From NCBI GenBank assembly GCA_040901465.1, contig JBBDYN010000048.1, positions 1-64,000 on the forward strand: a stretch of DNA of 64,000 nucleotides, written 5' to 3'. The number at the start of each line of letters is the position of its first letter. The stretch's first letter is position 1. Source of the stretch: JAUSIF01 sp040901465. GTDB lineage: Bacteria; Pseudomonadota; Alphaproteobacteria; Rhizobiales; Xanthobacteraceae. Under the pieces are notes generated by a model that saw nothing but the letters and a program-made list of their open reading frames with translations, made no database searches and was not told the origin of the DNA. A program made the translations under genes and the position numbers. This document shows, in pieces, positions 9,280 to 18,377 of the stretch.

Positions 9280-10023
9280 TTATTCGCCCGGCTTCGGCGG
9301 CACGAATTCGCCGCTCGGCTGCGCGTCGCCCGGCGCATTCTGGCTCGGTGTTTCGCCGCCGCCCTGCGCGCGCTGTGGGTCGTAGTCGTTGCGGCCACGA
9401 TTGAAGCGCCGGTTGCGGCCGCGATTGAAGCGGCGGTTGTCGCGTTCACCGCCCTGCTCGTTGTCGTATCCATTGCCCGGCGCGGGCCCCGGGCCCCCGC
9501 CACCGCCAGTGATGAAGGCCGGCAGCCCCGGATCGCGCTGCTCGTCATTGCGCGGCTGTTGCTGCTGATAACCCTGAAAGTTCGGTTGCGGCTGCGACTG
9601 GTGCTGCGGGCGCGGCTGTTGCACTTGCGGCATTGGCGCACCGCCCGGATAGGGCTGGCCGGACGTATCGACGTTCCCCATATCGTCGCCTTCGTCGTCG
9701 AATTCGTCGCGCGGGTCCATGTCCGACCGCTGCAACGCCTGTTGCGGCTGGTTGGGATTATTCTGCTGGTTCTGCGGCGCGAACTGCGCCTGCGCGGCGG
9801 CGATCAACCGGAAATAATGCTCGGCGTACTGCAAATAACCTTCGGCCGCGATCGGATCGCCGGAGGAGTGTGCGTCGCGCGAGAGCTGGAGATATTTTTC
9901 CGCAACGTGGTGGGCGGTTCCCCGGATCTTCACGTCCGGCCCGTTCGATTCGTACACCCGGGTCAGCGGATTATGTCCGCGGCGATTGCGGCCGCGCATG
10001 CGCTTGTTCTGTCCGTTTCTCAT
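9280..10023 (-). CDS. DUF4167 domain protein, low-complexity RNA-binding-like
   Basis: A 247-residue protein. The N-terminal 80 residues form the conserved DUF4167 region (MRGRNRRGHNPLTRVYESNG, then a helical stretch through AEGYLQYAEHYFRLI). The rest is disordered: Gln/Asn/Pro-rich, then an acidic patch (EFDDEGDD), a glycine run and a tandem RRFNRGRN duplication at residues 197-212. The composition suggests nucleic-acid or RNP binding, but no function is established. It lies upstream of the prmC-prfA-ptsP genes on the same strand, separated by a 418-base gap, an arrangement I recognise from related genomes. Confidence 0.85.
   Translation of the reverse strand: MRNGQNKRMRGRNRRGHNPLTRVYESNGPDVKIRGTAHHVAEKYLQLSRDAHSSGDPIAAEGYLQYAEHYFRLIAAAQAQFAPQNQQNNPNQPQQALQRSDMDPRDEFDDEGDDMGNVDTSGQPYPGGAPMPQVQQPRPQHQSQPQPNFQGYQQQQPRNDEQRDPGLPAFITGGGGGPGPAPGNGYDNEQGGERDNRRFNRGRNRRFNRGRNDYDPQRAQGGGETPSQNAPGDAQPSGEFVPPKPGE
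9388..9435 (-). repeat. 24-base tandem duplication encoding two RRFNRGRN units
   Basis: Two adjacent 24-base units, 9388-9411 and 9412-9435, differ at only two positions and encode the two RRFNRGRN repeats of the DUF4167 protein. This is an in-frame coding repeat and may vary in copy number between strains. Confidence 0.8.
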
Positions 10024-10441
10024 TTCTACCGTCTCTCATTTTGCGAGGCTTTGCCGCCTCACTTGGCTTTCACTTCGGCTCCGCCGCTTTACCAACTGTA
10101 ACGCGGCAAACACACGACTATTTTCCGCAGCCATTTGGCCGCGCCAATTACGCGGCACCGTTCGGTGCTGCGTCTATGTTCGCTTGGTTGCGAATCTAGA
10201 GATCCACTCCGCGTTCAACGCGGATATCTTGCCCCTTGGCTTCGCGCCGCGGCATTCTCCGCGTGCGAAAATCGGTGAAACGTCGAGCCCGGAAGTCGTC
10301 ACTGGCGGCGTGATCACGCGACCTGCCAGCTGAGCCGCTATTCGCGGCCGTTGCACGTTACTGCCTTGCGGCTGGACACGCGCACCGGATCGAATCCCGA
10401 GCGGACACTAGTGCGGTTCGCCCCATCTTCCAAGCGTTTTT
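10024..10441. other. 418-base intergenic region between the DUF4167 gene and prmC
   Basis: No plausible gene is present. The region is less GC-rich than its neighbours and should contain the promoter of the DUF4167 gene. It includes a short perfect hairpin, TCCGCG-TTCAA-CGCGGA at 10208-10224, with no following T-run on either strand. A T7 run at 10437-10443 overlaps the prmC stop codon but has no hairpin in the right orientation. I see no RNA gene. Confidence 0.5.
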
Positions 10442-11329
10442 TTACTCGCCGATGCGAAGAACAAGCGCCCGGGCCTTGCCGGAAAGGTCGCATTGTGCCG
10501 GTCCGTTAACCACCAGATGGGCACTGCGCGCAAGCGTCGCAACCGCCTGTTCCTGCCCGTCGCCAAGCTCGAGCACCGCGACCCCGTCCGGCGCGAGAAA
10601 CCGCGGAAGGCTCGTGACGATCGCGCGATAGCTCGCCAGTCCGTCCGCCCCGCCATCGAGCGCGAGTCGAGGATCATGCTCGCGCACTTCGTGCGGCAGT
10701 GCGGCGATGACGTGGCTCGGGATATATGGCGGATTGACGACAACGAGATCGAACTTGCCGAAGAGCGCAGCACCCCAATCGCCGCGGACGAATTGCGCAC
10801 GCGGCCCCAAGCCGAGCGCGTCGAGATTCATGCGCGCAAACTCCAGCGCGGCCGAGCTCGCATCGACGCCGATGCCTGTCGCACGCGGACGCTCCAGCAG
10901 GATTGCCGCGAGCAACGCGCCTGAACCTACACCAAGGTCAAGTACGCGCAGTTCCGTGTCGCGGTCCGGCTTCGCAAGCAGCGCCGCTTCGACAAGGGTT
11001 TCCGTTTCCGGCCGCGGCACCAGCACGTCGGGCGAAAGCGCGAAAGCGCAGCTCCAGAATTCCTTGACGCCGAGGATGCGCGCCGCCGGCTCGCCCGCCA
11101 CGCGACGCGCGATTGCATCGGCGAGGCGGGCCTGCGCGGCGGCATCGACCTGCGTATCCGGCGCCCCGAGCACCTGCGCCGCGTCAATCTTGAGCGCATG
11201 GGCGAGCAGCACCCGCGCGTCGAGTTCGGCGCCCTCGACGCCGGCCGAGCGCAAGGTGTCGACTGCCCGCCGCCGCAACGCGCCGATGGAGCCATCAAGG
11301 CGATCAGCGGACTCTGTTGGCGAGTTCAT
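10442..11329 (-). CDS. prmC: Peptide chain release factor N5-glutamine methyltransferase PrmC
   Basis: Methylates the glutamine of the GGQ motif of release factors RF1 and RF2 in the cytoplasm. The 295-residue protein has a helical N-terminal domain and a SAM-binding core with LDLGVGSGALLAAIL. The diagnostic substrate-gripping motif NPPYIPS follows VVVN. Its ATG overlaps the prfA stop (ATGA), so the enzyme is coupled directly to the gene for its substrate RF1, the classical prfA-prmC arrangement. Confidence 0.96.
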   Translation of the reverse strand: MNSPTESADRLDGSIGALRRRAVDTLRSAGVEGAELDARVLLAHALKIDAAQVLGAPDTQVDAAAQARLADAIARRVAGEPAARILGVKEFWSCAFALSPDVLVPRPETETLVEAALLAKPDRDTELRVLDLGVGSGALLAAILLERPRATGIGVDASSAALEFARMNLDALGLGPRAQFVRGDWGAALFGKFDLVVVNPPYIPSHVIAALPHEVREHDPRLALDGGADGLASYRAIVTSLPRFLAPDGVAVLELGDGQEQAVATLARSAHLVVNGPAQCDLSGKARALVLRIGE

Positions 11330-12402
11330 CCCACCCCCTCGGCCGCCAGCAGGGCCGCCTGATGGTGCGCGACCAGCGCATCGATGATCTCGCCGAGCGC
11401 CGGGCCTTCCAGCACTTGCGGCAATTTATGCAGCGTCAGATTGATGCGATGATCGGTCACCCGCCCTTGTGGAAAATTATAGGTGCGAATGCGCTGCGAG
11501 CGATCGCCGGAGCCGACGAGCCCGCGCCGCTCCGCCGCGCGTGCCGTGTCCAGCTTCTGCCGCTCCATGTCGTAGAGCTTCGTCCGCAACAGGTCCATCG
11601 CGCGTGCTTTGTTCCGGTGCTGCGAGCGCTCGTCCTGGACGCCGACGACGATCCCGCTCGGCAGATGCGTGATGCGGACCGCGGACTCCGTCTTGTTCAC
11701 GTGCTGGCCGCCCGCGCCCGATGCGCGGAATACATCGATACGCAGTTCCGCGTCGTTGATCGCGATATCGACCTCTTTCGCTTCCGGCAGCACTGCAACC
11801 GTCGCCGCCGAAGTGTGAATGCGGCCCGAAGTTTCCGTGTCCGGTACGCGCTGCACGCGGTGCACGCCGGATTCGAACTTCAGTTTCGAATAGACCCCGC
11901 GCCCGCGTATCTCGGCGATGATCTCCTTGTAGCCGCCAACTGCGCCCTCGCTCGCCGAGATCACTTCGACCTTCCATCCCTGCGAAGCCGCGTAGCGCTC
12001 GTACATGCGGAAGAGATCGCCGGCGAAGAGCGACGCCTCGTCGCCGCCGGTGCCGGCGCGCACCTCCAGGATTACGTCGCGCTCGTCGGCGGCATCCTTG
12101 GGAAGCAGGGAAATCCGCAGTTTGGCCTCGAGCGTTTCGATACGCTTCTCGATCGCCGCCTTCTCCTCGGTCGCGAGCCGCGCCATCGCGGCGTCGGTCG
12201 CCGGATCGTCGATCAGCGCCTTGACGCCGGCGAGATCGGCTTGTGCCTGGTGCAAGGCCTTCACCGCCTCCACCACCGGGCGCAGTTCCGCGTGCTCGCG
12301 CGAGAGCTTCACATAGGTTTCACGCCCGGGGCTCGAGGAAAGTTCCGCCTCCACCGCGGCAAGGCGGTTTACGATTGCATCGAGCCGGCTGGCGGGCAGC
12401 AT
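11326..12402 (-). CDS. prfA: Peptide chain release factor 1
   Basis: Class I release factor reading UAA and UAG. The 358-residue protein has the catalytic GGQ at residues 231-233 (SGAGGQHVN) and the stop-codon-recognition PxT element as PDT at 187-189, in the usual RF1 context HRVQRVP...GRIHTSAA. GAGG directly follows the first base of the upstream ptsP stop region and lies about 8 bases before the ATG, so translation is probably coupled to ptsP. prmC follows with a 4-nt overlap. Confidence 0.97.
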   Translation of the reverse strand: MLPASRLDAIVNRLAAVEAELSSSPGRETYVKLSREHAELRPVVEAVKALHQAQADLAGVKALIDDPATDAAMARLATEEKAAIEKRIETLEAKLRISLLPKDAADERDVILEVRAGTGGDEASLFAGDLFRMYERYAASQGWKVEVISASEGAVGGYKEIIAEIRGRGVYSKLKFESGVHRVQRVPDTETSGRIHTSAATVAVLPEAKEVDIAINDAELRIDVFRASGAGGQHVNKTESAVRITHLPSGIVVGVQDERSQHRNKARAMDLLRTKLYDMERQKLDTARAAERRGLVGSGDRSQRIRTYNFPQGRVTDHRINLTLHKLPQVLEGPALGEIIDALVAHHQAALLAAEGVG

Positions 12403-12411
12403 GGAATTTCC

Positions 12412-14679
12412 TCAGTGCGGAACGCCGGACTCTGTCGCGAAGGACTTCAGCCGTTCGCGGATCGAGTGCGCGCTCGCCTTTTCCGTCAGCATGGGCGCGA
12501 GCGTCTTCGCTGCCGCACTCACGTCTAACCCGAGCACCATCGCCTTGACCGGACCGATCGCCGCCGCCGACACCGACAGCGTGCGATAGCCGATCGCGGC
12601 GAGCGCCATCGCTTCCAGCGGGCGCGAGGCGAGCTCGCCGCAGAGCGCCACGGGCTTTCCATGCGCCTTGCCGGCATCGACCACGGACTTGAGCGCGCGC
12701 AGGACCGGCGCCGAGAGCGGATCGAACCGGTCGGAAACCCGAGCATTGCCGCGATCCGCGGCGAACAGGAACTGTATGAGATCGTTGGAGCCGACCGAAA
12801 TAAAGTCCGCGCGATCGAAAATCTGATCAAGCACGAACAGAAGCGAGGGAACTTCCACCATGACGCCGATCCGCACCTGGTCGGGCAACCGGTGTCCATG
12901 CCGTCGCAAATGCGTGAGCTCGCGCTCCACGAGCTTGCGTGCGTGGTCGAATTCCTCGACCGCCGAAACCATCGGGAACATCAGCCGCAGGTCGCGGCCG
13001 GCCGCGGCATGCAGAAGCGCGCGCAACTGGATGCGCAGGAGCGCGGGCCGGTCGAGGCCAAGCCGGATCGCACGCCAGCCGAGCGCCGGATTTTCTTCTT
13101 GCACCGCCCTCATATATGGCAGCACCTTGTCGCCGCCGATATCGAGCGTGCGGAACGTGACGGGCTTGCCGTCAGCCGCATCCAGCACCGAGCGGTAGAG
13201 CCGCAATTGCTCGCTCGTGCGCGGCAAGGTCGCCGCCACCATGAACTGCAACTCGGTCCGGAACAGCCCGATGCCGTCCGCGCCCGTTTCCTCGAGATGC
13301 GGGAGATCCACGAGGAGCCCCGCATTGATCAGCAGTTGCAGCCGCTCGCCGTCCTTGGTGATCGCCGGCTGATCGCGCAGCACCGCATATTGCGCCTGCC
13401 GGCGCGCGCGCAGCCGCACCTTCCCGGCGTAGGCGGCCTCGACCCCGTCGGGCGGCCGGATATGCACTTCCCCGGCGTCGCCGTCGACGATGATGGCGTC
13501 GCCCGGATCGGCGAGGCTCGCGATGTTCTCGATCTGGCCGACGGTTGCGACGCCGAGCGCGCGCGCGACGATCGCCACGTGGCTCGTCATCGCTCCTTCT
13601 TCCAGCACCACGCCGCGCAGCCGTGAGCGGTCGAAATCGAGGAGCGCCGCGGGGCTCATGTTGCGCGCAACGACGATGGCGTTGTCGGGTAATTCCTCGC
13701 GCCGCGACCCCTGAGTTTCGCCCATGAGTTCGCGCAGCAGCCGGTTCGCTAGATCGTCGAGGTCGTGCAGCCGCTCGCGCAAATAAGGATCGGTCTGCCG
13801 CATCATGCGGGCACGCGTGTCGGACTGAACGCGCTCGACCGCGGCCTCCGCGGTGAGGCCCGTCATCACGGCTTCCCGCAGCTTGTGCAACCAGCCGCGG
13901 TCGTGCGCGAACATGCGATAGGCTTCGAGCACATCGCGATGCTCGCCTGCGCGCGCCATGCCCTCCTCTTCGAGCATCACGTCGATCGAAGCGCGCAGCG
14001 TGTCGACCGCCTGATCGAGGCGCTTGATTTCCTTCTGCGCGTCGTCGGCGATGAAATTCTTCACGAACACGCGCGGCTCGTGTAGCACGACGCGCCCGAG
14101 ACCGATGCCCTCGGCAAGGGCGACGCCTTTCGCCTGCACCGAGCGCCGGATCGCGGGCTCGGCGCCGGGTCGGGCGAGCGCAAGCAATTCGCCGGACGCA
14201 ATCATCTCGGCGAGCACCATCGCTGTCGTCTGCAGCGCCTCGACCTCCTCCTCGCTGTAGGTGCGATGCGCGCGGTTCTGCACGACGAGCACGCCGAGCG
14301 TGTTGCCCGCGCGCAGGACCGGCACGCCAAGGAACGAGTGATAGATTTCTTCGCCGGTCTCCGGCTTGTAGGAATAAGCGGGATGCGCTTGGGCGTTCGG
14401 GAGATTGAGCGCCTGCGCTTCGGTGGCGACGAGGCCGACGAGGCCCTCGCCCGCGCGCAACACCGTCAAGTGCACCGCGTCGCGGCTCAGACCTTCGGTG
14501 GCGTACAGTTCGAGGCCGCCGTCCACACGCAGCACGTAGACCGAGCAGACTTCCGCCACCATATTGGCGGCGATCATCACCACGATCTTGTCGAGCCGGT
14601 CCTGCGCGCTGACCGGTTCCGCCATGACTTCGCGGAGCCGGCGCAACAACACGCGCGGACCGCCCAGCGCGCCACGCAT
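12412..14679 (-). CDS. ptsP: Phosphoenolpyruvate-protein phosphotransferase PtsP (EI-Ntr)
   Basis: First enzyme of the nitrogen-related phosphotransferase system; it takes phosphate from PEP and passes it to NPr. The 755-residue protein has an N-terminal GAF domain (about 25-165), the EI helical/swivelling region with the phospho-histidine at about residue 367 in AMTSHVAIVARALG, and a C-terminal PEP-binding barrel containing GIGLFRTELQFM and VGSNDLIQFLFA. It sits between lysC and prfA on the same strand. Direct interaction of this enzyme with aspartokinase, whose gene is the upstream neighbour, has been reported in Bradyrhizobium japonicum. No NPr or EIIA-Ntr gene is in the window. Confidence 0.96.
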   Translation of the reverse strand: MRGALGGPRVLLRRLREVMAEPVSAQDRLDKIVVMIAANMVAEVCSVYVLRVDGGLELYATEGLSRDAVHLTVLRAGEGLVGLVATEAQALNLPNAQAHPAYSYKPETGEEIYHSFLGVPVLRAGNTLGVLVVQNRAHRTYSEEEVEALQTTAMVLAEMIASGELLALARPGAEPAIRRSVQAKGVALAEGIGLGRVVLHEPRVFVKNFIADDAQKEIKRLDQAVDTLRASIDVMLEEEGMARAGEHRDVLEAYRMFAHDRGWLHKLREAVMTGLTAEAAVERVQSDTRARMMRQTDPYLRERLHDLDDLANRLLRELMGETQGSRREELPDNAIVVARNMSPAALLDFDRSRLRGVVLEEGAMTSHVAIVARALGVATVGQIENIASLADPGDAIIVDGDAGEVHIRPPDGVEAAYAGKVRLRARRQAQYAVLRDQPAITKDGERLQLLINAGLLVDLPHLEETGADGIGLFRTELQFMVAATLPRTSEQLRLYRSVLDAADGKPVTFRTLDIGGDKVLPYMRAVQEENPALGWRAIRLGLDRPALLRIQLRALLHAAAGRDLRLMFPMVSAVEEFDHARKLVERELTHLRRHGHRLPDQVRIGVMVEVPSLLFVLDQIFDRADFISVGSNDLIQFLFAADRGNARVSDRFDPLSAPVLRALKSVVDAGKAHGKPVALCGELASRPLEAMALAAIGYRTLSVSAAAIGPVKAMVLGLDVSAAAKTLAPMLTEKASAHSIRERLKSFATESGVPH

Positions 14680-14869
14680 GGGCCTGTTTCCTGCTCGGGC
14701 GCCGCGCCGCCCGTTTGATACGAAGAGAACCTCGCGCGGGAGTCGAGCCCGCGCCCTCGCTAGAGCCGGTGCCCGCGTGCCGCTTTCCTAATCGACGAGC
14801 CGTTACACACGTTTGTCACCGCTTCGAGCCCGTTCGATCCGTCCGTAGGTCAGGGCCGCAAGGCCCATA

Positions 14870-16117
14870 CTATCGGTCGAGTCCGTATACAGAATGCAAA
14901 GTCCGTACCGCAAGCTCGGTATAGGCGGCGTCGATCAGGATCGAGATCTTGATTTCCGAGGTGGAAATCGCCCGGATATTGATGCCGCGCTCGGCGAGCG
15001 CCCTGAAGGCGGTGGCGGCGACGCCCGCATGGCTGCGCATCCCGACCCCGATGATGGATACCTTGACGACGTCCGCGGCTCCCTCGATCGCCGAGAACCC
15101 GACCTTGTCCTTGACCTTGGCGAGCGTCTGCTGCGCGCGTTCGTAGTCCGAAACCGGCACCGTGAAGGTGATGTCGGTGCGGCCGTCGGCGGACGTGTTC
15201 TGCACGATCATGTCGACATTGATATTGGCCTCGGCGAGCGGCCCGAACAGGGAGGCGGCGACGCCGGGCTTGTCGGCCACGCGCCGGATCGAGATTTGCG
15301 CCTCGTCCTTGGAGAAGGCGATGCCGGTGACCATTTGGCTTTCCACTATCTCCTCCTCGTCGCAAATGAGCGTGCCGCGCGGCGCGCCGCGCGGGTTGAC
15401 GTCCTCTGGCTTCTCGAAGCTCGAGCGCACGAACACGCGCACCCGTTTCTGCATGGCAAGCTCGACCGATCGCACCTGCAGCACCTTGGCGCCGAGCGAG
15501 GCCATTTCCAACATTTCCTCGTAGGCGATCTTGGCGAGCCGCCGCGCCTTTTCGACGATGTTCGGATCGGTCGTATAGACGCCGTCGACATCCGTATAAA
15601 TGTCGCAACGGTCCGCATGGATAGCTGACGCGATCGCCACCGCGCTCGTGTCCGAGCCGCCGCGGCCGAGCGTCGTGATGCGGCCCGTCTCCTTATGCAC
15701 GCCCTGAAAGCCGGAAATGACTGCGACCTGCTCGTGCTCGCGGAAGCGGCGGATCAGTTCGGCGCCGTTGATGTCGAGGATCCGGGCGGACCCGTGGGCA
15801 TTGTCGGTCGCGATCGGCAACTGCCAGCCTTGCCAGGAACGGGCCTGCACGCCCATGTCCTCAAGCACGATCGCGAGCAGCCCGGCAGTCACCTGCTCGC
15901 CCGAGGCCACCACCGCGTCGTATTCTCGCGCATCGTGCAGCAGCGCCGCCTGTCGGCAAAACGCCACGAGCTCATTCGTCTTGCCGGCCATGGCGGAGAC
16001 CACGACCGCGACCTCATGGCCGGCCTTGACCTCCCGCTCCACGTGGCGCGCCACGTTGCGAATGCGGTCGAGGTCGGCCACCGAGGTGCCGCCGAACTTC
16101 ATGACGAGACGGGCCAT
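14870..16117 (-). CDS. lysC: Aspartate kinase
   Basis: Phosphorylates aspartate, the first step to lysine, threonine, methionine and diaminopimelate. The 415-residue protein begins MARLVMKFGGTSV (KFGGTSV nucleotide/substrate motif at residues 7-13), has GRGGSDTSA in the kinase domain, and ends with two ACT domains (from about residue 265) typical of feedback-inhibited class II aspartokinases. The frame extends 85 codons upstream, but the ATG at 16117 matches the family N-terminus. ubiG is divergent across 115 bases; ptsP lies 190 bases downstream on the same strand. No attenuator or lysine riboswitch was recognised upstream. Confidence 0.96.
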   Translation of the reverse strand: MARLVMKFGGTSVADLDRIRNVARHVEREVKAGHEVAVVVSAMAGKTNELVAFCRQAALLHDAREYDAVVASGEQVTAGLLAIVLEDMGVQARSWQGWQLPIATDNAHGSARILDINGAELIRRFREHEQVAVISGFQGVHKETGRITTLGRGGSDTSAVAIASAIHADRCDIYTDVDGVYTTDPNIVEKARRLAKIAYEEMLEMASLGAKVLQVRSVELAMQKRVRVFVRSSFEKPEDVNPRGAPRGTLICDEEEIVESQMVTGIAFSKDEAQISIRRVADKPGVAASLFGPLAEANINVDMIVQNTSADGRTDITFTVPVSDYERAQQTLAKVKDKVGFSAIEGAADVVKVSIIGVGMRSHAGVAATAFRALAERGINIRAISTSEIKISILIDAAYTELAVRTLHSVYGLDR

Positions 16118-16232
16118 AGCCGCGGCGCTTCCTCGTGGTAGCAAGGTTGATGTTTGCGACGGTCGGGACGGCGCGTATTGATACAGTCGCGGGCCGCGCG
16201 CCGCAACGGCGCGGACGCTCAGGAACGCCCGG

Positions 16233-16994
16233 ATGGCTAACGCAGGCAAACGCCAATCCACGATCGACGCGGCCGAAGTGGCCCGCTTCGCGGCCCTGGC
16301 CGACGAATGGTGGAATCCGCGCGGCAAGATGCGGCCGCTGCACAAGTTCAATCCCGTGCGCCTCGCCTTCATCCGCGACGGGGCCTGCGATCACTACGGC
16401 CCCGACCCGAAGGCGCTCGATTGCCTCTCGGGCCTGGACATTCTCGATGTCGGCTGCGGCGGCGGCATTCTCGCCGAGCCCCTCGCCCGTCTCGGCGCGA
16501 ACGTGACCGGCATCGATCCGGCCGAGGAGAACGTCGCGGCCGCGCGCGTGCACGCGGAACAGACCGGCCTTGCCATGGACTATCGGGCGGTGACCATCGA
16601 GGCGCTCGCCGATGAGGGCAAACGCTTCGACATCGTCATCGCTTCCGAGGTCGTGGAGCACGTCACCGACGTCGGCCTTTTCCTGCGCCATTGCGCCGAC
16701 TGCGTGAAGCCAGGCGGCTTGATGCTCGTGACCACAATCAACCGCACGCTCAAGAGCTTCGCGCTCGTGATCGTCGGCGCGGAATACATCCTGCGCTGGC
16801 TGCCGGTCGGCACCCATCGCTGGGACAAGTTCGTGACGCCGGAGGAACTGGAAGCCGCACTCGCGGCCGCCGGCCTATCGCTCACCGACGACGGCGGGAT
16901 CGTCTACCATCTGCCTTCGGGCGAATGGCGCCGCGCGGACGACATGGACGTGAACTACATGATGCTCGCGCACAAGCGCATCGTGCTCGCCTGA
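16233..16994 (+). CDS. ubiG: Ubiquinone biosynthesis O-methyltransferase UbiG
   Basis: Carries out the O-methylations of the ubiquinone ring at the cytoplasmic membrane face. The 253-residue protein has a family N-terminus (DAAEVARFAALADEWWNPRG), SAM motif LDVGCGGGILAEPLARLG, and VIASEVVEHVTD, all characteristic of UbiG/Coq3. The region GAEYILRWLPVGTHRWDKF is the membrane-binding/insertion segment typical of the family. It is divergent from lysC and followed by an EamA transporter 27 bases downstream. Confidence 0.96.
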   Translation: MANAGKRQSTIDAAEVARFAALADEWWNPRGKMRPLHKFNPVRLAFIRDGACDHYGPDPKALDCLSGLDILDVGCGGGILAEPLARLGANVTGIDPAEENVAAARVHAEQTGLAMDYRAVTIEALADEGKRFDIVIASEVVEHVTDVGLFLRHCADCVKPGGLMLVTTINRTLKSFALVIVGAEYILRWLPVGTHRWDKFVTPEELEAALAAAGLSLTDDGGIVYHLPSGEWRRADDMDVNYMMLAHKRIVLA

Positions 16995-17021
16995 ACGGCA
17001 CTTCCGGGAACCCGCACGAAA

Positions 17022-17915
17022 ATGCTCGAAGATTGGCTGTGGGCGGTCTTCACCGTTGCCGCGGCGCTGGCGCAGACGCTCCGCAATGCGACGCAACGCG
17101 AGCTCACCGGCACGCTCGGCACGGTCGGCGCCACGCACGTGCGCTTTCTCTTCGGCTTTCCCTTTGCGCTGATTTTTCTCGCCGCGGTCGCGATCGCCGC
17201 GGGCACGCGCTTGCCGAGTCCGCCGCCGGTGTTCTGGCCCTGGATCCTGGTCGGCACGCTCGCGCAGATCGTGGCAACGGCGCTCATGCTCGCCGCCATG
17301 AACGAGCGATCGTTCGTTGTCTCGATCGCCTATATTAAGACCGAGCCCGTGCAGGTGGCGCTGTTCGGGCTTATTTTCCTGGGCGACCGGCTGACGCCAC
17401 TGATGTCCGCGGCGATCCTGATCGCGACCGCGGGCGTAGTGCTGATGTCGCTGCGGCCCGGAACGCCGGCCGGCGGCAATCGGCCGGCACAGCTAGGCAT
17501 CAGCGCGGGCGCCATGTTTGCGCTATCGGCGGTCGGCTATCGCGGCGCGATCCTGAGTCTCGAATTGCCGAACTACGTGACGGCCGCGACCTTCACGCTT
17601 GCGGCCAGCCTCGTGCTGCAGGCGGCACTTCTTTCACTCTATCTCATGCTGCGCGACCCCGGCGTGCTCCGCGCCATCATGCAATCCTGGCGCCCGTCAT
17701 TGGCCGCGGGCTTCCTCGGCGCGCTCGCCTCGCAATTCTGGTTTTTGGCCTTTGCGCTCGCCACCGCGGCAAGCGTCCGGACGCTGGCGCTCGTGGAAGT
17801 ACTTTTCGCCCAGGCGATCTCCACCTTCGTCTTTCACCAAAAAATTTCCCCGCGCGAGGGCGCGGGGATCGTCATCGTGGTGATCGGCGTGGCGCTCCTG
17901 ATCTGGGCGCACTAA
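17022..17915 (+). CDS. EamA family (DMT superfamily) transporter
   Basis: A 297-residue inner-membrane protein of about ten helices made of two EamA repeats. The first ends near ATAGVVLMSLRPG (residue ~147) and the second near the C-terminus (GIVIVVIGVALLIWAH). Such proteins export amino acids or other metabolites. Substrate is unknown. It follows ubiG on the same strand and its stop lies 3 nt from the converging DUF1178 gene. Members of this family are often variably present at this kind of position, so a link to ubiquinone is not implied. Confidence 0.85.
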   Translation: MLEDWLWAVFTVAAALAQTLRNATQRELTGTLGTVGATHVRFLFGFPFALIFLAAVAIAAGTRLPSPPPVFWPWILVGTLAQIVATALMLAAMNERSFVVSIAYIKTEPVQVALFGLIFLGDRLTPLMSAAILIATAGVVLMSLRPGTPAGGNRPAQLGISAGAMFALSAVGYRGAILSLELPNYVTAATFTLAASLVLQAALLSLYLMLRDPGVLRAIMQSWRPSLAAGFLGALASQFWFLAFALATAASVRTLALVEVLFAQAISTFVFHQKISPREGAGIVIVVIGVALLIWAH

Positions 17916-17918
17916 CCG

Positions 17919-18377
17919 CTAATTCCGATCCTCCGGCAGCACCGGCAGCGGCTGCACCTCGACGCCTTCCTCGACGAGCTCACGCACTTCCTCGGGCTGC
18001 GCCTCCCCATAGATCGAGCGCTTGTCGATCTCGTCGTAGTGCATTTGCCGGGCGAGCTCGGGGAATTTATCGCCCACGTAATCCGCGTTCTTGGTCACGT
18101 GTTCGCGCAGCTCCTTGAGCTTCTTCCGGAATTCCTGCTCCACCGGCGACATCATCGCGACCGATGTCTTTTCCGTCGGCGCCAGTTTCTCGACACGCGC
18201 CGGCGCCTTGTCCGTGCGAGCGACCGACGGTCTCATGATCTGTTTTTCCACCGACGCCAAGCCGCAGACCGGGCAGATCACGAGGTCGCGCTTCCGCTGC
18301 CCGTCGTAATCCGCGGCCGAGCGGAACCAGCTCTCGAAGCCGTGCCCGGCTTCGCAAACGAGCGCGTAACGGATCAA
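17919..18377 (-). CDS. DUF1178 family protein, TTG start
   Basis: A 152-residue protein with an N-terminal zinc-ribbon-like half (RYALVCEAGHGFESWF and VICPVCGLASVEKQIM: Cys-Gly-His plus CPVC) and a charged C-terminal helical region. Function is not established. The start is the TTG at 18377, because the family begins with a residue pattern like MIRYAL and no ATG or GTG is available there. GGGAAAA lies upstream, and the TTG overlaps the stop of the upstream nitrilase gene as TTGA. It is the last gene of the comF-nitrilase-DUF1178 operon. Confidence 0.85.
   Translation of the reverse strand: MIRYALVCEAGHGFESWFRSAADYDGQRKRDLVICPVCGLASVEKQIMRPSVARTDKAPARVEKLAPTEKTSVAMMSPVEQEFRKKLKELREHVTKNADYVGDKFPELARQMHYDEIDKRSIYGEAQPEEVRELVEEGVEVQPLPVLPEDRN

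Noticed and set aside
10208..10224. TCCGCG/CGCGGA hairpin upstream of the DUF4167 gene as a terminator or operator
   Set aside because: Short and CG-only palindromes are common by chance here, and there is no T-run.
14853..14866. GGGCC-GCAA-GGCCC hairpin just after lysC as a terminator
   Set aside because: Only a 5-bp stem with no T-run on the minus strand.
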